Shown here piece after piece: positions 44,423 through 53,291 of a stretch of 64,000 nt of DNA. The DNA lies in contig NZ_JAMFLX010000016.1 in NCBI RefSeq assembly GCF_023502345.1, positions 56,908 through 120,907 on the forward strand, in the 5' to 3' direction. The notes under the pieces are model-generated. The model did no database searches. It saw only the letters and a program-made list of their open reading frames with translations, and was not told the origin of the DNA. This stretch comes from Parendozoicomonas callyspongiae (lineage in GTDB: Bacteria; Pseudomonadota; Gammaproteobacteria; Pseudomonadales; Endozoicomonadaceae). Position numbers and translations under genes: made by a program. Position 1 is the stretch's first letter; each line of letters begins with the position of its first letter.

Positions 44423-45313
44423 ATGTCCATGAAAACCAAACTACTTGGCCTGATGGCGGCACTGATAACCAGCTTTACCCTGTCTGTACAGGCAGTCGAG
44501 CTGGTTGTTGGCGGAAAAGGCTACACCGAGCAGTTGCTGCTGGCTTCCATGACCGAACAGTTTTTGAAAGCGAACGGTTATGATGTCGACAAACGTGATG
44601 GAATGGGTTCCACGGTTCTGCGCAAGGCGCAGCTGAATGACCAGGTTGACCTGTACTGGGAGTACACCGGCACTTCCTTGCGGACATACAACAAAATTAA
44701 AGACAAGATGACCGCCAGGGAAGCTTACAACAAGGTTAAGGAGCTTGATGGCAAGCTGGGAATTATCTGGCTCAATCCGTCTAAAGCCAACAACACCTAT
44801 GCGCTGGCTGTCCGTGCAGATGACCCGAAGATGGCAAATATCAACACTCTGAGCGATCTGGCTGAAGCCGTGAATGACGGTGAAGATTTCAAGTTTGCTG
44901 CTAATATTGAGTTCCCTGTTCGTCCTGATGGCCTCAAGCCTCTGCAGAAAACCTATGACTTCAAGTTCAAGCGTTCCAATGTCAAGAAGATGGACCCGGG
45001 TCTGGCCTACCAGGCACTGAAACTGAAAGAAGTGGATATTGCCCTGGTCTTCGGAACAGATGGTCGTATTGGCGCGTTCGGCTTCAAGGTATTGGGAGAT
45101 GATAAAGGCTTCTTCCCCGATTACTCCATTGTTCCGGTTATTCGCCAGGGTACCCTACAGAAGCATCCTAAGGTGGGAGAGCTGTTGAACACGATGTCTT
45201 CCAAGCTGGATGACAAAACCATGTCGGGCCTGAATGCCAAGGTTGATGTGGACAGGCAGTCTATTGAAAAAGTCGCCAAAGACTTCCTGAAGAAGGAAGG
45301 TCTGATTAAATAA
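44423..45313 (+). CDS. Osmoprotectant-binding protein (OpuBC/OsmF-like)
   Basis: 296 aa with signal peptide MSMKTKLLGLMAALITSFTLSVQAVE, no lipobox Cys. The type-II binding-protein fold is opened by LVVGGKGYTEQLLLASMTEQFL and DLYWEYTGTSL, the aromatic-rich quaternary-ammonium pocket pattern of this family. It delivers betaine, choline or carnitine type solutes to the two permeases. It is last in the operon and followed by a hairpin terminator. Confidence 0.9.
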   Translation: MSMKTKLLGLMAALITSFTLSVQAVELVVGGKGYTEQLLLASMTEQFLKANGYDVDKRDGMGSTVLRKAQLNDQVDLYWEYTGTSLRTYNKIKDKMTAREAYNKVKELDGKLGIIWLNPSKANNTYALAVRADDPKMANINTLSDLAEAVNDGEDFKFAANIEFPVRPDGLKPLQKTYDFKFKRSNVKKMDPGLAYQALKLKEVDIALVFGTDGRIGAFGFKVLGDDKGFFPDYSIVPVIRQGTLQKHPKVGELLNTMSSKLDDKTMSGLNAKVDVDRQSIEKVAKDFLKKEGLIK

Positions 45314-45327
45314 GGGCGGCACAGAAG

Positions 45328-45359
45328 CTTGTTCCCATGCCGGGAGGTATGGGAACAAG
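45328..45359. terminator. Hairpin after the osmoprotectant operon
   Basis: CTTGTTCCCAT (45328-45338) pairs perfectly with ATGGGAACAAG (45349-45359). It lies between the operon stop and the convergent grdA remnant; no long T-run follows on either strand. Confidence 0.65.
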
Positions 45360-45382
45360 AAAGCTGTCATGGGTTGACGAGG

Positions 45383-45583
45383 TTAGCGAAACTGAACCAT
45401 CTCAGCTGCAATCTCTTCAACCGGAAATCCCATCTCCATCATGCCGACCTGCTCGTCGTATACTTCTGGATCTACAACTTCCTTCACGGCTTCGGCACTG
45501 GCGGTTTTTACGCATTCTTCAATGGCAGGACCAGGTGCGCCGTCGCGATCGCCCAGAATGACAACTTTCTTGTCTTTCAACAT
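45383..45583 (-). pseudogene. grdA: Internally deleted grdA: glycine/betaine reductase selenoprotein A remnant
   Basis: The 66-codon frame from ATG 45583 reads MLKDKKVVILGDRDGAPGPAIEECVKT, the conserved GrdA N-terminus, and ends VDPEVYDEQVGMMEMGFPVEEIAAEM, the conserved GrdA C-terminus. The family is normally about 150-160 aa; here the middle of roughly 90 residues is absent in frame. The missing part includes the selenocysteine (TGA) site and the region after it. Catalytic function by the known mechanism is therefore impossible. No other grd genes or selenocysteine genes are in the window. It sits tail-to-tail with a betaine-type transporter, a substrate link that may be a relic. The family identity is from remembered motif patterns. 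Confidence 0.75.
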
Positions 45584-45788
45584 GGCAATGGCTCTATAGC
45601 GAGTCAATAAGGCAACAGAAGTAATACTCCGGTTCACGAGTTTTGAATGGAAAGCAGTTCGTTAACGGTGGTTCTGGTAGACGCAAATCTCTTGAAAAGC
45701 TGATTCCTTAACTACTTTCAATCTAAACAATAAGTTGAAAAATCCTGCATGTGTTGACATCTACTGATCTGATTACTTTTCTCTGAAG

Positions 45789-46754
45789 TCAATAGGACTC
45801 AAGCAATAGGCGTCCCTCATAGCTCCAGGCCAGCAGATGACTGATTTTCTGCCCCTGACTCATCTTGATTATCTGGATATTGGTCGCTCCCAGCTGCTTT
45901 AGCAGTTTCTCTAAAGGCCGCAGGTTCTCTTTTTTGGAAACCAGAGAGGTAAAGATGCCTACTTGCTCTGCGAAGTCCCTGCTTTCGCGAGCCATCTGTT
46001 TTAAAAAGCGAATCTCGCCACCTTTACACCAAAGTTCTGCTTTTTGACCACCAAAATTTCGTTTGTCTTTCAGGTTATTACTCTGGCTCTTTCCGCCTTT
46101 AAGATTATTCCATTTACGCAGGCTTCCAGCCTGAGCTTCAGCCATTGAAGCGTGGAAGGGCGGGTTGCAAAGAGTCACATCAAATCGGTCATTGGCTTTG
46201 ATAATGCCATGGAAAATATGATTCTGATTACGTTGCTGGACAATCCTGATCTGGTTCTTCAGGCAGGTGTTGCCCTCAACAATAAGGCGGGCCGCCTTGA
46301 CCGAGACAGGATCAATATCTGTAGCAGTAAAAGACCAGTCATAAATCTGACTGCCGATAATAGGGTAGATACAGTTGGCACCGGTACCGATATCCAGAGC
46401 CTTTATGCTTTTCCCTTCGGGAATGATGCCCTGGTTTCTGTCAGCTAAAAGGTCAGCAAGGTAGTGAATATAATCGGCACGGCCTGGAATAGGTGGGCAG
46501 AGATAACCTGCCGGGATCTGCCAGAAACTGACGTTGTAAAAGTGGGCAAGCAGAGCTTTGTTCAGACATAAGACGGCACTGCTGTCACTGAAATCAATGG
46601 TCAGCTGTCCGGCAGGATTTGAGGTGAGAAAGTCAGTCAGTTCAGGGCAGGAACCGGACAAGGCTTTCATATCATATCGGCCGCTGTGTGGGTTCCTGGG
46701 ATGAAGTGAACCTTTATGAGTTTGTCTTTTTGAACGAGTGCGTGAGTCAGCCAA
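45789..46754 (-). CDS. rlmF: 23S rRNA (adenine-1618-N6)-methyltransferase
   Basis: 321 aa. It begins LHPRNPHSGRYDMKAL and continues TIDFSDSSAVLCLNKALLAHFYNVSFWQIPAGYLCPPIPGRADYIHYLADLLA, the RlmF signature. The SAM site is ALDIGTGANCIYPIIG and the N6-adenine methylase motif is VTLCNPPFHAS. It methylates A1618 of 23S rRNA. The start is TTG 46754, because the only upstream ATG is followed by a stop and no internal ATG precedes the conserved part. Confidence 0.92.
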   Translation of the reverse strand: MADSRTRSKRQTHKGSLHPRNPHSGRYDMKALSGSCPELTDFLTSNPAGQLTIDFSDSSAVLCLNKALLAHFYNVSFWQIPAGYLCPPIPGRADYIHYLADLLADRNQGIIPEGKSIKALDIGTGANCIYPIIGSQIYDWSFTATDIDPVSVKAARLIVEGNTCLKNQIRIVQQRNQNHIFHGIIKANDRFDVTLCNPPFHASMAEAQAGSLRKWNNLKGGKSQSNNLKDKRNFGGQKAELWCKGGEIRFLKQMARESRDFAEQVGIFTSLVSKKENLRPLEKLLKQLGATNIQIIKMSQGQKISHLLAWSYEGRLLLESY

Positions 46755-46878
46755 AACAGAATCAGATCATGGGCGTATAAAAGAGTGCGGGATTGTAAAC
46801 CTGTAAAGAGGGTTCGGCGATATCCAATGTAAATTTTTTATGAATCGATGACAGAACTATTTACCTGAACTCTTTGTC

Positions 46879-46984
46879 GTTTATATTAATTATTATCTAA
46901 CTATAAACAGCCATGAGCGGGAAATAGCTTTTTTGTCACCCCAGGGGGATGAAAAAGCTATTTCAATGGTAAAACAAAGGAATT
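46879..46984 (-). repeat. Two-hairpin covarying element, copy C (reverse orientation)
   Basis: ACAGCCATGAGCGGGAAAT (46907-46925) is identical to the reverse complement of copy A. Stem I is GAAATAGCTTTTT (46921-46933)/AAAAAGCTATTTC (46952-46964), 13 bp; stem II is GTTTATA (46879-46885)/TATAAAC (46902-46908), 7 bp. The flank ATGGTAAAACAAAGGAAT matches copies A and B. It ends 14 bp before the aminotransferase start codon. Confidence 0.82.
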
Positions 46985-46998
46985 GCCGGGAGGCAAAA

Positions 46999-48282
46999 AT
47001 GATCAGCTATGATCAGCTGAGTCATGGAGTGAGGGAACTGCAACCCTCCGCGACACTGCGCATCAATGAAGATTCTAATCGTTTAATTCGCCAGGGGCGG
47101 GACATTATCAAACTTGGTCTGGGCCAGTCTCCTTTTCCTGTTCCTGATATTGTTGCTGATACCATGCGACAGTATGCAGGTGAAAAGGATTATCTTCCCG
47201 TTCGGGGATTGCAGAAACTTCGGAAAACAGTCGCAAGTTATTATCAAAAACGTGATGGTGTCCCCCGAACAGCAGATTCCGTTCTGGTAGGCCCGGGTTC
47301 CAAGGAGCTGCTGTTTAATCTTCAGATGGCCTGCAATGTTGAACTGATACTTCCTGCTCCCTGTTGGGTTTCCTATGCTCCACAGGCTTTCCTGCTTGGG
47401 CGCAATGTCCGTCATCTTGAAACCCGACCGGAAAATCAGTGGCGGGTTCTTCCGAAGCAGCTTGATCAGCTGGAAAAGAAAGACACTGACAGTGTTCAGG
47501 TTTTAATCCTCAATTATCCGTCTAACCCAACCGGCTGCAGTTATGAACCTGAGCATATGAAGGCTCTGGCAGAAGCTGCCCGCCGCAATGATATTTTGAT
47601 TATTGCGGATGAGATCTATGGTGAAACCCGCTTTGATGGCGTTCATCACTCGATAGCGACTTATTATCCGGAAGGGGTAGTCATCAGCAGTGGCCTTAGT
47701 AAATGGTGTGGTGCTGGTGGATGGCGTCTGGGTGTAATGGTTTTTCCTGCTGAGCTTGCTGTTCTGCAGGATAAAATGGCCGTTATTGCCAGTGAGACAT
47801 TTACCTCGGTCAGTGCGCCAACCCAGTATGCAGCCTGCACAGCGTTTGAATATCCTACGGCGGTGGAAAAATACCTTAAGCAATCGCGGCGGGTTCTGAA
47901 GGTTGTAGCGGATTATATGCATGAGAATCTGACACGCTCAGGACTGGAAATGGTGCCTGCTGTTGGCGGTTTTTATCTGTTGGTCAGTTTTGAGAGTTTT
48001 CGGGATAAACTGGCGACAAGGGGGATAACCACCTCTGATCAGGTTTGTGAACAGCTGTTGTCTAAAGCCGGAGTGGCCATTCTTCCCGGTAGTGATTTTG
48101 GTTTGAAGAGCAACAGACTCTTTGCCCGGCTGGCCTATGTTGATTTTGATGGTCAGCAGTCTCTGGCAGTGGCAGAAAAACAGAAGGGTACTCAGCTGCG
48201 AAATGCTTTTGTTGAAAGTAACTGTCCGAGATTGGTGCAGGCTTGCAGAAGGATTGATGCCTGGTTGAGGTCGCTTGGTTAA
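46999..48282 (+). CDS. Class I/II pyridoxal-phosphate aminotransferase
   Basis: 427 aa from ATG 46999, 5 bp after GGGAGG; an open frame reaching 46933 only reads through the repeat element. Fold-type I features: LGLGQSPFPVP near the N-terminus, LNYPSNPTGCSYEPEHMKALAEAARRNDILIIADEIYGE, and the PLP lysine in ISSGLSKWCGAGGWRLGV (SGLSKxxxxxGWRxG). It resembles aspartate-type aminotransferases; the amino-group donor and acceptor cannot be read. The two-hairpin element immediately upstream is the only visible possible regulator. Confidence 0.88.
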   Translation: MISYDQLSHGVRELQPSATLRINEDSNRLIRQGRDIIKLGLGQSPFPVPDIVADTMRQYAGEKDYLPVRGLQKLRKTVASYYQKRDGVPRTADSVLVGPGSKELLFNLQMACNVELILPAPCWVSYAPQAFLLGRNVRHLETRPENQWRVLPKQLDQLEKKDTDSVQVLILNYPSNPTGCSYEPEHMKALAEAARRNDILIIADEIYGETRFDGVHHSIATYYPEGVVISSGLSKWCGAGGWRLGVMVFPAELAVLQDKMAVIASETFTSVSAPTQYAACTAFEYPTAVEKYLKQSRRVLKVVADYMHENLTRSGLEMVPAVGGFYLLVSFESFRDKLATRGITTSDQVCEQLLSKAGVAILPGSDFGLKSNRLFARLAYVDFDGQQSLAVAEKQKGTQLRNAFVESNCPRLVQACRRIDAWLRSLG

Positions 48283-48328
48283 AAAACTATTTACCCAAGT
48301 TGTGCTTATCTGTTATTTCTTTAAAAAA

Positions 48329-50272
48329 TCAGGATAGTGATATTTTATTTCTTTTTGACTCAGGCAATTCAGGTGCTGGCGAAGGACTTCTTGGGTGCAG
48401 GGAATATCGATCCAGTTGGTAGAGGCGGCTGATTTCTTGTAGTTTTTGCAGCACTGGAAGTAATTTTGGCATTTTCAGAATGTCCCTCTCAGTCATGCTT
48501 GTTTGGGTAGCAGGGTTGACCGATTTTTCTTTTAGACAGGCTTCAAGAGCTGAGCGTTCGAAAACGTTTCCAGTCTCATCAAAGCATGGATCATCAATTT
48601 CATCTATCTTTTTGAGGGTGACGAGGCAGATGAAAGTGTTATAGAGTTCTAAGACAAGGCCTGTTGCACGTCGTTGCAGGTCAGAATCTGGGAAAAGGCC
48701 AGACTCCGATTGCCACGAAAATGGTGCTTGGAGGTAAAGGTTTGGATTATTGCTGATGTCGGGTTTGTCAGCTCTGAACTGAAGCCAAAAAGTTTGCTGA
48801 AAACTGTCAAATTGCAAACCGAAGCGACCAGCAGGGAACGTATCAAGATATTTCTCCATCAAGGAAAAATCTTGAAGAGTCCACAGACCATTTTCAGGTT
48901 CACACTCTTTCGATTGCGTCAGATGGCGAAACGGAGTGGCAATTGAAAATTGAGTGATTTGGTGAAAACAGTTTCTTAATTCCTCTAAATTTTTATGATG
49001 GGTTTGTTCTGTACAAATATACAAAATATTAACAGCCTTATCGCTATGTAAAGCCTGGTTCATTTTGACGATGTCCAACCAGGAGGGCGTCCTGTTATCT
49101 TTCTTTTCAGGGATCAGCCAAAGTTCCTGCGATGCTGGAAACAGGAGTGCCAGTAAACCGCTATAGTTACCATTTGGTGGCAGGCACAAGCGAAAGCTCT
49201 CAGAAAAACCTGAAGGTATACGGTTTTGGCTGTCCATTAGTAACAATGTCCTTTTACCTGATGCACCTGGTTTCCATAGGGCTTCGTCAAAGGTTCCTGT
49301 GTATTTACCATTTTGTGGCAAAATGACACCAAGCCCGTTGTCGGAAATGTCCATGCAATCTGGTGCTGCATTCGTCTCGGTCAAGTCATGGGAGTTGGTC
49401 AATGCAGCATAAAGTTCTACTCTATCAGCCTGCTCATCAGTAAGTTTATGGGCAAACACGCGAGGGCGGTAAAAACGGCTGTGAGAGCCAGCCCAGAGGA
49501 GAAAATTATACGTAGGATTGAGAATCGAGGGGAGGAATTCTGCAGCATCCTTGTTATCGATTAAAACCTCATGTCTCACAGCGTGAACATATGCACCTAA
49601 CCTCGCCCACCTATCGAGTTCTTTATTTGTTCTTAAAGATTGCATATCAGGATCTGAATAATACTCCTTAAACCACTTGTCTACATCTTCTTTTGATTTT
49701 AAAGCCAGATAATTACGGAAGCGGAGTTCAATAGACTTGGCAATCAATTTTTTCATAAGCCGTACCAGACGAAAATCCAGCTTTATCTTTTTGAATGTTT
49801 CATTAGCCCCTCTTTCAACGATTATATTTCCTTCCTTCAGAGCCGTTGTGCTGGCGATATGGTAGGTATCGAGCAATTGTTGTTGGGTTGGATTTGAATT
49901 CAGGGTGTTTTCAATGACAATACAGGTTCTTTGTACCCATTCAGGAGTTGATGAAGCTGGTTTGGCTGGCATTTTTTCCAAAGAAGTTTCGCCCAGGGCT
50001 TGGATGGTTCTAAGATCCCAGACAAGTGGTGAGTGTGGTTCAGTGTTGGCCTTTCCCTTGTCTGTGAGATCAGTACCTGTGGGTTTTAAATGCTCAGGAG
50101 CAGAGATCATTATACCGTCCTTGATATCAAATCGAATAACTGGTGTCTTGTGTTCGACCTGTGTTCCTTTATCAGGTTCCAGCTTGCAGCATAGTAAGCT
50201 GCGAGTAATGTGGTGATTGGCTAACTTGATTGTTAGCCTGGCTCCATCTTTTGCTAGATTAGTTTTGGCCAA
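48329..50272 (-). CDS. Orphan 647-aa protein
   Basis: Not recognised. ATG 50272 starts MAKTNLAKDGARLTIKLANH; no signal peptide or membrane segment. The first 120 residues are Pro/Lys-rich and likely flexible (HLKPTGTDLTDKGKANTEPHSPLVWDL). The middle is helical and rich in aromatics (RFRNYLALKSKEDVDKWFKEYYSDPDMQSL; LNPTYNFLLWAGSHSRFYRPRVFAHKLTDEQADRVELY). The C-terminal tail is basic and proline-rich (RSPSPAPELPESKRNKISLS). Its start overlaps the glnD end by 14 bp on the same strand, so it may be translated from the glnD transcript. The composition suits an effector-like or lineage-specific protein; function unknown. Confidence 0.65.
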   Translation of the reverse strand: MAKTNLAKDGARLTIKLANHHITRSLLCCKLEPDKGTQVEHKTPVIRFDIKDGIMISAPEHLKPTGTDLTDKGKANTEPHSPLVWDLRTIQALGETSLEKMPAKPASSTPEWVQRTCIVIENTLNSNPTQQQLLDTYHIASTTALKEGNIIVERGANETFKKIKLDFRLVRLMKKLIAKSIELRFRNYLALKSKEDVDKWFKEYYSDPDMQSLRTNKELDRWARLGAYVHAVRHEVLIDNKDAAEFLPSILNPTYNFLLWAGSHSRFYRPRVFAHKLTDEQADRVELYAALTNSHDLTETNAAPDCMDISDNGLGVILPQNGKYTGTFDEALWKPGASGKRTLLLMDSQNRIPSGFSESFRLCLPPNGNYSGLLALLFPASQELWLIPEKKDNRTPSWLDIVKMNQALHSDKAVNILYICTEQTHHKNLEELRNCFHQITQFSIATPFRHLTQSKECEPENGLWTLQDFSLMEKYLDTFPAGRFGLQFDSFQQTFWLQFRADKPDISNNPNLYLQAPFSWQSESGLFPDSDLQRRATGLVLELYNTFICLVTLKKIDEIDDPCFDETGNVFERSALEACLKEKSVNPATQTSMTERDILKMPKLLPVLQKLQEISRLYQLDRYSLHPRSPSPAPELPESKRNKISLS

Positions 50273-52958
50273 TTACCGCTTTTAATCGTTCACCCAGAAC
50301 CTTTCGTAACTGTTTGACTCTGTCGGGATCACTGATGGGATTACCCGAGCTGTCGGTGATAAAGAACACATCCTCAACCTTTTCACCCAGGGTGGTGATT
50401 TTTGCCTTCTGGATCTGGATATCCTGTTCCATAAAGACATGACCCATATGGCCGAGCAGGCCCGGACGGTCGGTGGCATTAACCTCCACCACTGTTCTCT
50501 TGTTGACCGGGTCATTACTGAGGATAACTTCGGGACGTGCTGCAAAGTGCTTGAGCTGGCGGGAGACACGGCCCCCGGCAAAACTCGGAGCTGGCAGGCT
50601 CTTCTGGTTCAGCATGATTTCAATATGCCTGCAGATACGTTCTATCCGGACAGTGTCGTTCCCCAGAGGTTTACCGGTTCCGGCATCCAGTACAATAAAT
50701 GTATCAAGTGCAAAACCGCTGGAAGTTGTAATAATGCGGGCATCATGAATAGTCAGGTGAAGCTGTCCCAAAGCGATAGTACAGGCAGCAAACAGGTGGG
50801 ATGCATCCTGGCTGTAAATAAATACCGCTGTTCCGCCTTCATAGCGCCGCTCGGTGGTTTCCTGCACTAAAACAAGAGGGCTTCTTCGCTGGTTTTTCAG
50901 AATGCCCTCGGTCTGCCAGGCCACCTCCCTGGCATTGTGCCGCAGGAAGTACTCGTCTCCGAGTTCTGACCAGAGATTGTCGATATCCTGTTCTGGAATT
51001 CCCTGGCCAATAAGTGTGCTGCGGGCAAAGCTTTGGGTGTCGTCTATTCGCTCCTGTTTGTCGATAGGGTTTTCCAGCCCGCGATGAAGGGCGCGGCGGG
51101 TTTCCCTGAACAGCTCCCGCAACAGGCTGGCACGCCAGCTGTTCCAGAGTTTGGGGTTGGTGGCATTGATATCGGCCACAGTCAGGCAGTAAAGGTAATC
51201 CAGTCGCCTCGAATCACCTACCAGGCGGGCAAAGTTATTAATGGTCTCCGGGTCGGACAGGTCCTGACGCTGTGCCGTAACAGACATGGTGAGATGATGG
51301 CGCACCAGCCACTCCACAAGTGAAGTGTCGGCGGCAGACATCCCGTGTTGCTGGCAGAATTCCTGGGCATCTTCTGCGCCAAGAATAGAGTGATCACCGC
51401 CACGTCCTTTGCCGATATCGTGATAGAGACCAGCAATATAGAGCAGTTCCGGCTTGGGAATACGTTGTTTGGCCCGGCAGGCAACGGGGAACAGTTCTTC
51501 ACTGTCGCGATAATTAAAACGCCGCAGGAATTTGATCAGCAGCAGGGTATGGGCATCAACGGTATAGTTATGGAACAGATCATGCTGCATCTGTCCAATA
51601 ATATGACCAAACTCCGGCAGATACCGGCCAAGAATTCCGTAGCGCACCATACGTCGAAGGCTGGCTGTTAACGCGTAGGGAGCTGTCATCAACTGCAGGA
51701 ACAGTTTGTGATTCTCTTTGTCCTTGCGGAAGTTTTCATCTATCAGGTGTCGTGCATCCCGCAGGGCACGAATGGTTTCTGCCGTTGGGCCGAGAATAAA
51801 CGGGTTGCGCGACATCAGCACAAACAGTTCCATCATGGCTGATGGGTGGCGGGTGAAGGTGTCGATTGCCGTGGTTTCGATATATTCGTTACGAACCTGG
51901 AAATGCTCGTTCAGCGGGATAATGGCGTGATCCTTGCCATCATCGAGAATATTATCATCAAAGTTTTGCAGCAGAAGATCGTTAAGCACCCCCTGGATCA
52001 TGACGGCCCGAAAGTACTTCTGCATAAACTGTTCAACCGCCAGGGCTCCGCCTTCTATATCCTTGTAACCGAACTGCTTGGCCAGCTGGCGCTGATAATC
52101 AAACAGCAGACGGTCTTCCGGTCGGCCTGCAAGCTGGTGCAGGGCCCAGCGTACCTGCCACATAAAATCCCGCGCCCGCACCATCATATGGAACTCACGG
52201 TCATTCAAAAAGCCGATGCGCACCAATTCACTGGGGCGGTCAGTCCCATAATGACGCCGGGATATCCAGCCGATCATATGCAGGTCGCGAAGTCCGCCCG
52301 GTGAGCTTTTCAGGTTGGGTTCCAGATCATACTCGGTCTGGTTGAATTTACGGTGCCGTGCTTGCTGCTCATAGAACTTGGCCTGCAGGTATTCTTTGCT
52401 GGGCCACATATTGTCCTGGGATATGGCCTCCTGCAGGGCGACAGGCATCTCTTCCGGGCCGGAGAGTAATCGTGACTCGACCAGTGTTGTGAAAATGGTC
52501 AGATCCTCCCGGCCTTTGTCGGCACATTCGCTGATCGAGCGAACACTGGAGCCAACTTTCAGATTGATATCCCAGAGCAGGGTAAGAAAGCTTTCGATAC
52601 ATTCCCGGTGGGGTTCGGGGTCTTCATCCTTCAGAAGAATCAGGATATCGATATCTGAATGGGGGTGAAGTTCACCACGGCCATAGCCCCCAACCGCCAG
52701 CAGAGCGATATCACCACAGTTGTGGCTGGCAAGGTGTTTCCAGGCCAGTGTCAGCACCTGGTCAATCAACCAGGCCCGTCCTGTGACAAGGGATTGTATT
52801 GACACTCCTTCATCAAACCAGTGCTCCATCAGTCTTTCAGCCTGTTCCAGGCACTTTCTGTAAGCAAGGAAAGGCTTGGAGGTAATCGTCAGCTCTGCCC
52901 TGAACTGACTGCGATTAAACAGTTGTGCTTTTTGTTGTTCGTTGAGTTGGCTGGTCAT
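50259..52958 (-). CDS. glnD: Bifunctional PII uridylyltransferase/uridylyl-removing enzyme
   Basis: 899 aa, full length. Nucleotidyltransferase site GGYGRGELHPHSDIDILIL (residues about 90-110) with the DxD pair; HD domain YIAGLYHDIGKGRGGDHSILG; two C-terminal ACT domains, starting VFIYSQDASHLFAACTIALGQL and VEVNATDRPGLLGHMGHVF. It senses glutamine and toggles PII uridylylation, controlling nitrogen assimilation. In many gammaproteobacteria map is the gene directly upstream on the same strand; here thiBPQ on the opposite strand separates them by about 3.6 kb. Confidence 0.96.
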   Translation of the reverse strand: MTSQLNEQQKAQLFNRSQFRAELTITSKPFLAYRKCLEQAERLMEHWFDEGVSIQSLVTGRAWLIDQVLTLAWKHLASHNCGDIALLAVGGYGRGELHPHSDIDILILLKDEDPEPHRECIESFLTLLWDINLKVGSSVRSISECADKGREDLTIFTTLVESRLLSGPEEMPVALQEAISQDNMWPSKEYLQAKFYEQQARHRKFNQTEYDLEPNLKSSPGGLRDLHMIGWISRRHYGTDRPSELVRIGFLNDREFHMMVRARDFMWQVRWALHQLAGRPEDRLLFDYQRQLAKQFGYKDIEGGALAVEQFMQKYFRAVMIQGVLNDLLLQNFDDNILDDGKDHAIIPLNEHFQVRNEYIETTAIDTFTRHPSAMMELFVLMSRNPFILGPTAETIRALRDARHLIDENFRKDKENHKLFLQLMTAPYALTASLRRMVRYGILGRYLPEFGHIIGQMQHDLFHNYTVDAHTLLLIKFLRRFNYRDSEELFPVACRAKQRIPKPELLYIAGLYHDIGKGRGGDHSILGAEDAQEFCQQHGMSAADTSLVEWLVRHHLTMSVTAQRQDLSDPETINNFARLVGDSRRLDYLYCLTVADINATNPKLWNSWRASLLRELFRETRRALHRGLENPIDKQERIDDTQSFARSTLIGQGIPEQDIDNLWSELGDEYFLRHNAREVAWQTEGILKNQRRSPLVLVQETTERRYEGGTAVFIYSQDASHLFAACTIALGQLHLTIHDARIITTSSGFALDTFIVLDAGTGKPLGNDTVRIERICRHIEIMLNQKSLPAPSFAGGRVSRQLKHFAARPEVILSNDPVNKRTVVEVNATDRPGLLGHMGHVFMEQDIQIQKAKITTLGEKVEDVFFITDSSGNPISDPDRVKQLRKVLGERLKAVIGQN

Positions 52959-53125
52959 TCTTTCGTGAGTAAATCTTGCGTTGTCCGGTTGCTGGGAGTG
53001 TCACTCAATTGGGTTGAGTAAGCAATTGCAGAGGTGGATATGTTGTTTTTGTGCACGTAACTGGTTATCAATATCTAAGGATCGTCAATAGTGTGCATGA
53101 AATCCCTATGATATGATCCAGCCCG

Positions 53126-53226
53126 CTTATCGGGGTGTCCGAATGATTTCCGTGAGTTTTCCGGAAACCGGGCTGAGAGTTGACCCGTTGAACCTGATCC
53201 AGTTCATGCTGGCGTAGGGAATGAGC
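53126..53226 (+). promoter_or_regulatory. TPP (THI-box) riboswitch
   Basis: Conserved TPP aptamer blocks in order: CGGGGTGTCC; a variable P3 arm; CTGAGAGTTGACCCGTTGAACCTGAT; GCTGGCGTAGGGAA. The closing P1 stem pairs GCTTAT (53126-53131) with ATGAGC (53221-53226). It lies upstream of thiB. The expression platform is not obvious: a short CCGA-TTAT-TCGG stem followed by GTTTTT (53226-53246) could be a weak terminator. Confidence 0.95.
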
Positions 53227-53291
53227 CGATTATTCGGGTTTTTCCAAGCTGATGTACTGGCAGTCCTGTAACTGGCTGGAGAAATCCTTTA

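Noticed and set aside
46933..46998. N-terminal extension of the aminotransferase
   Set aside because: The extension reads through the repeat element; GGGAGG five bases before ATG 46999 marks the real start.
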